DNA of 32,098 bases from Oscillospiraceae bacterium (GTDB taxonomy: Bacteria; Bacillota; Clostridia; Oscillospirales; Oscillospiraceae): contig JAISJC010000045.1 of NCBI GenBank assembly GCA_031261745.1, forward strand, positions 1 to 32,098, in the 5' to 3' direction. Shown piece by piece: positions 15,276 to 22,705 of the stretch (positions within the stretch are counted from its first letter, which is position 1; every line of letters starts with the position of its first letter). Both the position numbers and the translations under genes were made by a program. The notes beneath the pieces are model-generated. The model did no database searches, was not told the origin of the DNA, and saw nothing but the letters and a program-made list of their open reading frames with translations.

Positions 15276-17012
15276 TTATATCCTCTTGAAGTTTTTGTCT
15301 ATGAAGGTCTTTGTAATATCAACGGCGACGGGTCTGCCGTGCGGGCAAAACCGCACCTCGCCGCGCATTACGCGCCCCGCAAGCTCATAAAGCTCCTGCT
15401 CGCCGGAGTTCTTGCCGGACTTTATCGCGGCCTTGCAGGCGACCGACGCGAGTATTTCGTCGCGCCGCGCGGAGAAGTCGCCGCCGCGTCCGAGTTCGGT
15501 GCAAATCTCCGACAGGACGCTCTCGGTTTCGGCGGGTTCAATGTCCGACGGTATCTGCCTCACGGCGAGCTTCCCGCCGCCGAAGTCCTCAACCTCGAAT
15601 CCGAGAGAGGTCAGCAGTTCCGCGCTGTCGAGGAGCGTTTCCGCGTCCTCAGGCGTGATGATAATCGGTTCCAGCAGCGACTGCGGCATCGGATTCGGCG
15701 ATTCGGAGCGCAGCCGGTCGAAGTGTACGCGCTCGTGCGCCGCGTGCTTGTCGATTAGCCAGAGAGTCTCGCCGGATTCGACGATTATGTAGGTCCGCAT
15801 CGCCTCGCCGACGACGCGGAAATCCGGCGTTTTCGGCGTTTCAATCGCAACCTGCGCGTCCGGTTCCGGATAAAAACGCGGCGACGGCGCGGCGGGAGGT
15901 TCATACCGCAGTCCGCGGTTGACGTCGCGCGGAGCGGGGCGATACGTCCCGACGACGGGGGATTTGACGGCGAAATCCGTACCGCGCTCAACCGGAGGAT
16001 GGTACGCGGTCTCGCGCGGCGTTTCGGTGCCGTCAAGCGCGGACAGCGCGCCGTAATGCACCGCGTCGAAAACGTGCTTTTCAAAGAGGAACTTAATCTC
16101 CGTCTTGGACGGGTGAACGTTCACGTCTAATCGGCTCGCGCCCGTTTCAAGGTAGATCACACAGGAGGGGAACCGCCCCGTGAACATTCGGTTGCGGTAC
16201 GCCTGTTCGAGTGCCGCTTGAAGCGTTTTGGAGCGTATACATCGCCCGTTCACGAAGAAAAACTGATAATTGCGGTTGCCGCGCAACGCCTCGACCTTTG
16301 AGATGAAGCCGCGCGCGGTGACGCCCTCGTTTTCAAGCGTCAGCGGCAGCATTCCGGCGGAAAACTCACGTCCGAGCGCGGAGTAGACGCACGCTTCCGT
16401 GCTGCCGTCGCCGGGGGTTCGCAGCTCCTCCTCGCCGTCTCGGATATAGCGGACGGTGATGTCGGGACGCGACAGCGCAAGCCGTATAACGGTTTGCAGG
16501 ACTGCGGCGGCCTCGGCGCGGTCGGTTTTCATAAATTTCTGCCGCGCGGGCGTGTTAAAAAACAGGTCGCGCACGCTTATCGTCGTGCCGCGCGGGCGCG
16601 CCGCCGGTTCAATCGAAATAATATCGCCGCCGTCGAGAACGGCGCGTGTGCCGTCGCTCTCGTCCTCGGTGCGCGTTTCAAGCTCGACACGTGAAACGGA
16701 CGAGATTGCGGCGAGAGCTTCGCCGCGAAAGCCGAGCGTGCCTATCGCTTCAAGGTCGGCCTCCGTAGCGATTTTACTCGTCGCGTGGCGTAAAAAAGCG
16801 CGCGCAACGTCGTCGGACGCGATTCCGCTGCCGTTGTCAACGACGCGAATCAGCGTAAGACCGCCGTTCTTAATCTCCACCGTGACGGCGGTTGCGCCCG
16901 CGTCAACCGCGTTCTCAAACAGCTCCTTGACGACGGAGGCGGGACGCTCCACGACCTCTCCGGCGGCGATTAAGTCCGCGAGGTGCGCCGATAACTGAAT
17001 TATTTTGCTCAT
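15276..17012 (-). CDS. mutL: DNA mismatch repair protein MutL
   Basis: A 578-residue protein with an N-terminal GHKL ATPase: LIAAGEVVERP with the catalytic glutamate and ELFENAVDAG, DNGSGI, TLGFRGEAL and DLFFNTPARQKF. The C-terminal dimerisation/endonuclease domain has DKHAAHER (near residue 420; a variant of the DQHAxxE metal site), ACKAAIKSG and CPHGRPVAV. The protein is therefore the nicking type of MutL expected in bacteria without MutH. A proline-rich linker (about 335-385) joins the halves. The ATG at 17012 lies 10 nt after the preceding stop, with only a weak GGGCGG upstream. MutS is not adjacent, unlike the common mutS-mutL order. Confidence 0.97.
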   Translation of the reverse strand: MSKIIQLSAHLADLIAAGEVVERPASVVKELFENAVDAGATAVTVEIKNGGLTLIRVVDNGSGIASDDVARAFLRHATSKIATEADLEAIGTLGFRGEALAAISSVSRVELETRTEDESDGTRAVLDGGDIISIEPAARPRGTTISVRDLFFNTPARQKFMKTDRAEAAAVLQTVIRLALSRPDITVRYIRDGEEELRTPGDGSTEACVYSALGREFSAGMLPLTLENEGVTARGFISKVEALRGNRNYQFFFVNGRCIRSKTLQAALEQAYRNRMFTGRFPSCVIYLETGASRLDVNVHPSKTEIKFLFEKHVFDAVHYGALSALDGTETPRETAYHPPVERGTDFAVKSPVVGTYRPAPRDVNRGLRYEPPAAPSPRFYPEPDAQVAIETPKTPDFRVVGEAMRTYIIVESGETLWLIDKHAAHERVHFDRLRSESPNPMPQSLLEPIIITPEDAETLLDSAELLTSLGFEVEDFGGGKLAVRQIPSDIEPAETESVLSEICTELGRGGDFSARRDEILASVACKAAIKSGKNSGEQELYELAGRVMRGEVRFCPHGRPVAVDITKTFIDKNFKRI

Positions 17013-17022
17013 ATCCGCCCGC

Positions 17023-18090
17023 TCATTCTTTGTACAAAATCGGCAGACCCTTGACGTTCACGGGGTCAACGTCCAAAATCGCGGAGTCGCCGACGGTGCA
17101 TTCGATTTTCGTCACGTCAATAAGTGTGTGCAGCAGCCCGACGTTGCCGAGAACGCGCGCTTTCTGTCCGTTGACGCGGACATAGAGCGGGCGCGAGGAC
17201 GCGGCAAGAAGCTCAGGAATGCTCATCGCGGAAACGTGGCGCGTCACGCCGAAACCGTGATAGCTGCCCACGGACAGCACGGCGATCTTCGTTGGGGCCT
17301 TGGTCACAATCGGGCGTTCCGCGCCGTAGCGGTGCCCCTTGGGAACCCAGCGAACCTCTTCAAGGCCGCATTCGATGTATCCGACTTTGCCGAGACCCGT
17401 AATCGCCTTGCCGGGGACGCGGCCGGACAGCGCGGTGTCCACGCGAACCGCGTCCATATGAGCGAAGTCAAAGCGGAACAGCGCGGCCGAGTCGCAGCAG
17501 TGCGCAATGCCGGGTTCCAGCCCCATATCCGTGAGCTTATCGAGAACGTCGTTAAAGACGTCAAGCTGGCGCAGAGTCTGCTTGGAACTTTTCCACGATG
17601 CTGAAAAGGTGGTGAACGTGCCGATCACTTCGAGCCACGACATATACTTGTAAATCGCGGCGATTCTGTCCGTCTCGGCGGGGAGAAATCCGTAGCGGCC
17701 GAGACCGGTATCGACCTTGATTTGAACCTGCGCTTTTACCTTTTTCGCCTCGGCAATGCCGTTGATTGCGACGGCGGCGTCATAGGAGCCGCAGGTGCAT
17801 ACGACGTCAAGCGCGATCAGCTCTTTGAGGTCAACGGGGTCCGCCGTGGATTGGAGCATCATAACGCGTTCGTCCATAAAACCCTTGTACCGCAGGGTTG
17901 TTGCGTCGTTCAGATCGGACACGGCAAAGGCGGAAACACCCTCGTCCCGCAGCAGCGAAGCTATGTCGTACAGCCCCATTCCGCCCGCGTTAGCCGAGAG
18001 GTCGGCGATAATCGCCGCGCCGTCCGCGTTTTCCTTAATAATGCGCAGATTTTCGCGTATCACGCGCTTGTCTATGACAAGATTTTTCAT
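17023..18090 (-). CDS. alanine-racemase-like protein lacking the PLP lysine
   Basis: A 355-residue protein with recognisable alanine racemase landmarks: VQIKVDTGLGRYGF, a VIGTFTTFSAS strand, HCCDSAALFRF (compare HxANSAA in Alr), MDAVRVDTALSGRVPG (compare MVRxGxxLYG) and a C-terminal beta domain with VNGQKARVLG. The key catalytic parts are changed. Where Alr has VKANAYGHG, this protein has LSANAGGMG (serine 32 in place of the PLP lysine; no lysine from residue 20 to about 68). The GYADG tyrosine motif reads GSYHG, and CMDQ reads LLHT. It should not racemise alanine by the known mechanism. I start at ATG 18090, with GGGGAG upstream; an in-frame start 18 nt earlier is less good. It is first in the long minus-strand run and 10 nt before mutL. 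Confidence 0.82.
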   Translation of the reverse strand: MKNLVIDKRVIRENLRIIKENADGAAIIADLSANAGGMGLYDIASLLRDEGVSAFAVSDLNDATTLRYKGFMDERVMMLQSTADPVDLKELIALDVVCTCGSYDAAVAINGIAEAKKVKAQVQIKVDTGLGRYGFLPAETDRIAAIYKYMSWLEVIGTFTTFSASWKSSKQTLRQLDVFNDVLDKLTDMGLEPGIAHCCDSAALFRFDFAHMDAVRVDTALSGRVPGKAITGLGKVGYIECGLEEVRWVPKGHRYGAERPIVTKAPTKIAVLSVGSYHGFGVTRHVSAMSIPELLAASSRPLYVRVNGQKARVLGNVGLLHTLIDVTKIECTVGDSAILDVDPVNVKGLPILYKE

Positions 18091-18121
18091 TGTCAGAACT
18101 CCCCACAATATACTTCTTTTT

Positions 18122-18127
18122 ATTATA
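18122..18127 (-). promoter_or_regulatory. probable -10 box for the minus-strand mutL-ileS gene run
   Basis: A perfect TATAAT on the minus strand lies 32 nt upstream of the ATG at 18090. No good -35 hexamer is found at 16-18 bp upstream (the sequence there is GAAAAA-like), so the promoter may be weak or regulated. It overlaps the divergent miaB promoter region. Confidence 0.45.
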
Positions 18128-18138
18128 CGACATTATGG

Positions 18139-18167
18139 TTGATTTTTCCATACTTAAATGATAAAAT
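18139..18167 (+). promoter_or_regulatory. miaB promoter
   Basis: -35 TTGATT (18139-18144) and -10 TAAAAT (18162-18167) with a 17-bp spacer. The start would be near 18174, leaving a leader of about 28 nt with TTGGAG (18191-18196) before the ATG at 18202. Confidence 0.65.
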
Positions 18168-18201
18168 ACACGTAAAATTCATTTTTTGTTTTGGAGTTAA
18201 G

Positions 18202-19608
18202 ATGTCACTAACGGTAGAAAAGTTCCATATTCAGGAACAAAAAGATATTATGGCGCGCGTAAAGTCAGCCAATGCCGCGCAAAACCGCGCGAAGTACGCG
18301 CGCGTTCTCACATTCGGCTGCCAGCAGAACGAGGCGGATTCGGAGCGCATTCGCGGAATGCTCGACGAAATGGGCTACGCGATGACGGAGACGGACGACG
18401 GCGCGGACGTGATCGTAATCAACACCTGCGCCGTCCGCGAACACGCCGAGGCAAAGGTTTTCGGCGTTATCGGCGCGCTCACGCACCTGAAACGCGCCAA
18501 ACCGGGGCTGATTATCGCGGTCTGCGGCTGTATGGCGCAGCGTCCGGAGGTTTCGGAGCGGATACGCGAGAGCTATAAGCACGTCGATATCGTGTTCGGT
18601 ACGCACGCCCTCTGGCGTTTTCCGGAACTGTTGGAGACGGCGGTGAACGGCGGCGAGCGCGTGTTTTCCGTGGAAAATTCCGACGGCGAAATCGCCGAGG
18701 GGCTGCCCGCGCTGCGTGGACGGAAGTACACGGCTTGGCTGCCCGTGATGTACGGCTGCAACAATTTCTGCACGTATTGCATCGTACCGTATGTGCGAGG
18801 GCGGGAGCGCAGCCGCGGCGTTGCGACGGTCATTTCAGACTCGAAGGAACTGATTGCGAGCGGCGCTAGGGACATCACGCTCCTTGGGCAGAACGTCAAT
18901 TCGTACAAGCCGGCGGGGGAGACGGATTTCCCGCAGCTGCTGCGCGAGCTGAACGACCTCGACGGGGATTTTCTGCTGCGGTTTATGACGAGCCATCCGA
19001 AGGACGCGGGGGAGCGGCTGTTTGCCGCGATGGCGGACTCGCCGAAAGTCGCGCGGCACCTGCACCTGCCGTTCCAGTCCGGCAGCAACCGCATCCTGAA
19101 ACTGATGAACCGCGGCTACACGCGCGAGCATTATTTGGAGCTAATCGCGGCAGCGCGGTCGGCAATGCCCGACTTGGTGCTGACGAGCGACGTGATCGTC
19201 GGGTTTCCGGGGGAAACCGAAGCGGATTTTGAGGAGACGTATAACCTTATTAAAGAGGTGCGGTTTGACGCGCTGTTCACGTTCATTCACTCGGCGCGGC
19301 CGGGCGCGCCGTCGGCGAAGCTCGACGACCCCGTCCCGCGCGAGACGAAGCAGGTGTGGTTCGACCGGATGATTGAACTGCAAAACGGCGTTTCCGCCGA
19401 AAAGCACGCGGAATACGTCGGGAAAACGCTCCGCGTTCTCGTCGATACGGAGACGGGCGACGCGCTGTACCCGTTTTCCGGCCGCACGAACGGGAACCGC
19501 CTCGTGCGCCTGCACGGCGACGCCGCTCTCGGCGAGTTCGCCGACGTGAAAATAACCGATTGCAATACGTGGTCGCTGATAGGGGAGATGACAACGCCCC
19601 GCGCATAG
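18202..19608 (+). CDS. miaB: tRNA-2-methylthio-N6-dimethylallyladenosine synthase MiaB
   Basis: A 468-residue radical-SAM methylthiotransferase. The N-terminal cluster cysteines are C40 (TFGCQQNEAD), C76 (NTCAVRE) and C110 (VCGCMAQ). The radical-SAM triad is C186, C190 and C193 in YGCNNFCTYCIVPYVRGRE, and a C-terminal TRAM domain (about 405-468) binds the tRNA. NTCAVRE and CIVPYVRGRE favour MiaB over RimO or MtaB. It inserts a methylthio group on i6A37 made by MiaA. I start at ATG 18202, with TTGGAG 6-11 nt upstream; a longer open frame to 17722 overlaps the opposite-strand gene and is unlikely. The stop codon lies inside a terminator-like hairpin. Confidence 0.96.
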   Translation: MSLTVEKFHIQEQKDIMARVKSANAAQNRAKYARVLTFGCQQNEADSERIRGMLDEMGYAMTETDDGADVIVINTCAVREHAEAKVFGVIGALTHLKRAKPGLIIAVCGCMAQRPEVSERIRESYKHVDIVFGTHALWRFPELLETAVNGGERVFSVENSDGEIAEGLPALRGRKYTAWLPVMYGCNNFCTYCIVPYVRGRERSRGVATVISDSKELIASGARDITLLGQNVNSYKPAGETDFPQLLRELNDLDGDFLLRFMTSHPKDAGERLFAAMADSPKVARHLHLPFQSGSNRILKLMNRGYTREHYLELIAAARSAMPDLVLTSDVIVGFPGETEADFEETYNLIKEVRFDALFTFIHSARPGAPSAKLDDPVPRETKQVWFDRMIELQNGVSAEKHAEYVGKTLRVLVDTETGDALYPFSGRTNGNRLVRLHGDAALGEFADVKITDCNTWSLIGEMTTPRA

Positions 19609-19619
19609 CGCGGGGCGTT
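19593..19619. terminator. hairpin at the 3' end of miaB (possible terminator)
   Basis: An 11-bp perfect GC-rich stem, AACGCCCCGCG paired with CGCGGGGCGTT, surrounds a CATAG loop that contains the miaB stop codon. It sits between the convergent miaB and the tRNA deacylase gene. No proper T run follows (TTCGCGTGCCTT), so termination would be weaker than at 4132 or 28490. Confidence 0.55.
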
Positions 19620-19627
19620 CGCGTGCC

Positions 19628-20116
19628 TTAAAGCTCGATAAACTCAACCCTGTTGCCGTGCTGTTTGATAACCTCAACCAAGTCCGCCGTGTAGAGCCAG
19701 ACCGAGGCGGTGTTGTCGTTCGGATGAATACCTATGCGGCTGCCGTCAAAGGACTTGTCGATCAGTACCCGAACCCTGTGTTCCGCGTCATTCAAGACCC
19801 CGAAGGGCGTCACCGCGCCTTTTTGCAGCCCCAGAATCGCGCCCAAGTCGTTCTCGGAGGCAAAGCTGAGTTTCGATGAGCCGATTTTTTCACTGAACGC
19901 TTTCAGCTCAACCTTCTTCTCGTGGCGGACGACAATCAGGTAATAATTGCGCTTTTTGTCGTCGCGGACAAAGAGATTCTTCGCCACCGCGTCAAATTCC
20001 GGCAGGTCGAGACCGAGCATATCCTCGATTGTGAACACCGCCTTGTGCTCAACGTAATTGAAATCAATTCCGCGACTGTTTAATAAATCGCAGACCGCGA
20101 GTGTTGCTTCCGACAT
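19628..20116 (-). CDS. YbaK/ProX-type aminoacyl-tRNA deacylase (prolyl-tRNA editing, PrdX-like)
   Basis: A 162-residue single-domain protein of the YbaK/INS editing family. It resembles free-standing Ala-tRNA(Pro) deacylases (ProXp-ala, formerly PrdX), with YVEHKAVFTIEDM near the start, AKNLFVRDDKKRNYYLIVV, the conserved lysine in this segment, and GAVTPFGVLND further on. These remove alanine mis-attached to tRNA-Pro in trans. GGAGGG lies upstream of the ATG. The gene is monocistronic, with its own promoter, convergent with miaB. Which mischarged tRNA it edits cannot be fixed from sequence alone. Confidence 0.88.
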   Translation of the reverse strand: MSEATLAVCDLLNSRGIDFNYVEHKAVFTIEDMLGLDLPEFDAVAKNLFVRDDKKRNYYLIVVRHEKKVELKAFSEKIGSSKLSFASENDLGAILGLQKGAVTPFGVLNDAEHRVRVLIDKSFDGSRIGIHPNDNTASVWLYTADLVEVIKQHGNRVEFIEL

Positions 20117-20159
20117 TTTTATTTCGCCCTCCGATTAGTGATATAAAAATAATGTCGAT

Positions 20160-20188
20160 ATGATACCATATTATAACAGAGAGTTCAA
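20160..20188 (-). promoter_or_regulatory. promoter of the tRNA deacylase gene
   Basis: On the minus strand, -35 TTGAAC (20188-20183) and -10 TATCAT (20165-20160) are 17 bp apart, about 43 nt upstream of the ATG at 20116. A TATAAT within the spacer is a competing -10 box without a good -35. Confidence 0.5.
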
Positions 20189-20236
20189 GAATAATTTGCG
20201 ACTGTCCGGCGATATGAGAAATATTTCAAATACTTC

Positions 20237-20265
20237 TTGCAAAAGAAGTCGTATACTGTTATAAT
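20237..20265 (+). promoter_or_regulatory. promoter of the SLH-esterase gene
   Basis: -35 TTGCAA (20237-20242), 17-bp spacer, -10 TATAAT (20260-20265), giving a leader of about 35 nt. GGAGG at 20290-20294 is followed by the ATG at 20306. Confidence 0.7.
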
Positions 20266-20305
20266 CAGAAAACATTAATTATTAAGGTTGGAGGAATTGT
20301 TACTT

Positions 20306-22561
20306 ATGCACAGAACACACAAAGCGGTCCTGTCCCTGCTCCTCGCGGTTGCAATGGTTGCGGCACTTGTCCCCGCGGTGTTCGCCGCGCCGAACACGCT
20401 CGCGACGGCAACGTACAAATTCACAGACATTTCCGGTCTTGAAGTGACGCTGACCGACGTCGCGGATCACTACAAGTATGACGGCAAAGCACCGTCGGGT
20501 CCGACCTACACGTTCTACCTTGACAGCAAGGGAACGGCGAAGTTCAACAAAGACGTGACGCTTTTCGGCGCATACTCTAAGGATTACCCAACAGAGTCTG
20601 CACCGATTGCAGCGGGTACTGCTCTTACGATTGAGGGTACGAAAATTGACGCCAACACAGGCATCTGGACGCCGAAGTTTGCCGTAAGCGCGATTCACTT
20701 CAAGTTGGAGCCGCTCGCGAATTACAGCGAAGCGACCGCCACGGAAGTTCTCGTCGGAGACTCACTGCTTCCCGCACCCGCGCCCGCGCCGGAAGATGAG
20801 TCCCCGTTCACCGATGTCGCAAAGGACGCCAAGTACTATGACGCGGTCGTCTGGGCGACCGAAAACGGCTATGTAAACGGCATCGGCGACGGAAAGTTTG
20901 ATCCCTCCGGTGCCTTAAATCGCGGCGACTTCGTGACTGTACTCTACCGTTATGCGGGCAAACCCAAAGTCGCAAACGCTCCGACTTTCGCCGATGTTCC
21001 CGCCGGAGAATATTACGCGGACGCTGTTGCGTGGGCGGTAAACGCGAAAATCACAAATGGCACAAGCACAACGACGTTCTCTCCGAAAGAAGCACTTACG
21101 CTTTGGCAGCTCGACGTTATGCTTCAACGCTACGCCGCCGGAAAAACCGACGGCATTGACAGCACGAAACCGAAAACCGTCGCGCTGCGCTCGGACATCG
21201 TCGTCGCGCTGAAAGATTTCGCCGATGGTAAGGTCACGGAGCCGGAGAAGAAGCCGGAGCCGACCTCCGGAACGAAAATCGCCGCGGTTATCCTCGGTAT
21301 GTCCACAGCCTCCGCTCCGGCGATTATTGACGGCGAATACATGACGCTGACGTTCTCCGGCGGCGCGGTTGCGACGCTCACGGCGCAGTCCGGTTACCTC
21401 ACGAAGATCCCCGGCGTTTATGAGCTTACGCTCGACGACAAGGGCGTCGCCACGTCCATCGGCAACAACTGGGACAAGGTGAAAACCGGCTACACGGTCG
21501 CCCCCGCCAAGGACGGCAAAATCACACTCGGCGTTAAAGACACCGTGTATAACGTCGCAGCCGGCGCGGTTGCGTACAATCTCAAAGGCACCGCGACCAC
21601 ATATAAAGTAGACATCACAGCCGTTCCCGCCGACAAAGCCGCCGCCTACTGGGTGACGTTTGACGAGTCCGGCGCGGTCACCGCGCTGTATTATTCGGCG
21701 GGTTCGCTCTCCGCGGACGGCCTTAAACTCTACGACAACGCCAAGAAGTTTGACACGGCGTGGGGTCCCGTTGACGCCAAGTCCGGTCTGAAAAACGAGT
21801 ATCTCTACTACAAGCCCGCCGAAAAAGCAGGCACGAAGTACCCGCTCGTAATCTGGCTGCACGGCTCAGGTTTCTCCGATACGACGTGGTCGCCGCTGCT
21901 CGCGGTCAATAACGCCGCGAACCCGAATGACATCGCAAACTGGGCCTCCGACGACTATCAGAAGCTGTTCACGGCGGGCGGCGCGTATATCTTCACCCCA
22001 CGCGCGAACGCGGACCTCGGAACCTCACTCCGTTGGGGCGACGCGCAGGATACGCAGGTCGGCTCTTTCTACGCCGCGCTTGACGATTTCATCGCGAAGA
22101 ATCCCGACATCGACACGAAAAAAATCTACATCGGCGGCTTCTCCGTCGGCGGCGGAATGACCTGGCTCGCGCTGCAAGAGCGTCCCGATTTCTTCGCCGC
22201 TGCGTTCCCGGCCGCCGCGACAGACCGCCACATTCCCTCGGCGACCGACATCGTGAAGTATGCCTCCACCCCGATTTGGAGCATTTACGGCGCGGGCGAC
22301 ACCGTAATTCCGGTTGCCGCGCAGAAGGCGAAGCTCGACGCGCTGTACGCCGCCGCCGACAAGGCGGGCGTTGACAGCCGCCTGACGATTCTCGGCGCCG
22401 GATACACGCTGCCGGACGGCACGAAGTCCAATTACGACCACCGCGAGTGGATGGCGTTCACAAACAACCTGAAATACAACGACGGCAAGCTCTACCAAGA
22501 CCAAGACGGCAAAGCCGTCGAATCCACGCTCATCGAATGGCTCAACGAGCAGTCCGAGTAA
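20306..22561 (+). CDS. secreted SLH-domain protein with C-terminal PHB-depolymerase-like serine esterase
   Basis: A 751-residue exported protein. The signal peptide ends near residue 28 (AVFA-AP). A short beta region (about 30-155) is followed by two SLH repeats (about 166-220, SPFTDVAKDAKYYDAV; and 225-280, APTFADVPAGEYYADAV), which bind cell-wall secondary polymers. A beta-rich segment of unknown type spans about 300-490. The C-terminal part (about 495-745) is an alpha/beta hydrolase of the PHB depolymerase/feruloyl esterase-like group: oxyanion segment WLHGSGF, nucleophile GGFSVGGGM (S613), acid GAGDTVIP (D665) and base YDHREW (H712). The likely role is a wall-attached esterase acting on an extracellular polymer or ester. 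I start at ATG 20306; a TTG at 20288 would place the GGAGG inside the gene. It is monocistronic. Confidence 0.9.
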   Translation: MHRTHKAVLSLLLAVAMVAALVPAVFAAPNTLATATYKFTDISGLEVTLTDVADHYKYDGKAPSGPTYTFYLDSKGTAKFNKDVTLFGAYSKDYPTESAPIAAGTALTIEGTKIDANTGIWTPKFAVSAIHFKLEPLANYSEATATEVLVGDSLLPAPAPAPEDESPFTDVAKDAKYYDAVVWATENGYVNGIGDGKFDPSGALNRGDFVTVLYRYAGKPKVANAPTFADVPAGEYYADAVAWAVNAKITNGTSTTTFSPKEALTLWQLDVMLQRYAAGKTDGIDSTKPKTVALRSDIVVALKDFADGKVTEPEKKPEPTSGTKIAAVILGMSTASAPAIIDGEYMTLTFSGGAVATLTAQSGYLTKIPGVYELTLDDKGVATSIGNNWDKVKTGYTVAPAKDGKITLGVKDTVYNVAAGAVAYNLKGTATTYKVDITAVPADKAAAYWVTFDESGAVTALYYSAGSLSADGLKLYDNAKKFDTAWGPVDAKSGLKNEYLYYKPAEKAGTKYPLVIWLHGSGFSDTTWSPLLAVNNAANPNDIANWASDDYQKLFTAGGAYIFTPRANADLGTSLRWGDAQDTQVGSFYAALDDFIAKNPDIDTKKIYIGGFSVGGGMTWLALQERPDFFAAAFPAAATDRHIPSATDIVKYASTPIWSIYGAGDTVIPVAAQKAKLDALYAAADKAGVDSRLTILGAGYTLPDGTKSNYDHREWMAFTNNLKYNDGKLYQDQDGKAVESTLIEWLNEQSE

Positions 22562-22577
22562 ATACCGGCGACAATAC

Positions 22578-22616
22578 GAACGGCGGAGCTTTTGCTCCGC
22601 CGTTCGCGTGCTTTTT
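22578..22616 (+). terminator. Rho-independent terminator after the SLH-esterase gene
   Basis: A 12-bp perfect stem, GAACGGCGGAGC paired with GCTCCGCCGTTC around TTTT, is followed by GCGTGC and a T5 run (22612-22616). It begins 17 nt after the stop codon. Confidence 0.85.
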
Positions 22617-22638
22617 GAAAAGTGATTGCTAAAAATAC

Positions 22639-22667
22639 TTGTATAATGTAAAATTATGGTGTATAAT
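22639..22667 (+). promoter_or_regulatory. promoter of the opp operon
   Basis: -35 TTGTAT (22639-22644), 17-bp spacer, -10 TATAAT (22662-22667). A second TATAAT at 22642-22647 lacks a -35 at proper spacing. The leader to the TTG start is about 33 nt. No CodY-like box was recognised. Confidence 0.6.
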
Positions 22668-22705
22668 ATCAGAAAATGTGAAAACCATAATGTGGCGGTG
22701 AGGTT

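Noticed and set aside
17023..18090. Biosynthetic alanine racemase (alr)
   Set aside because: The PLP lysine, the tyrosine motif and the CMDQ segment are all replaced, so the gene symbol alr would mislead.
17722..18201. 160-codon N-terminal extension of miaB
   Set aside because: It lies antisense to the racemase-like gene and crosses the miaB promoter; the ATG at 18202 has TTGGAG and gives the standard MiaB start.
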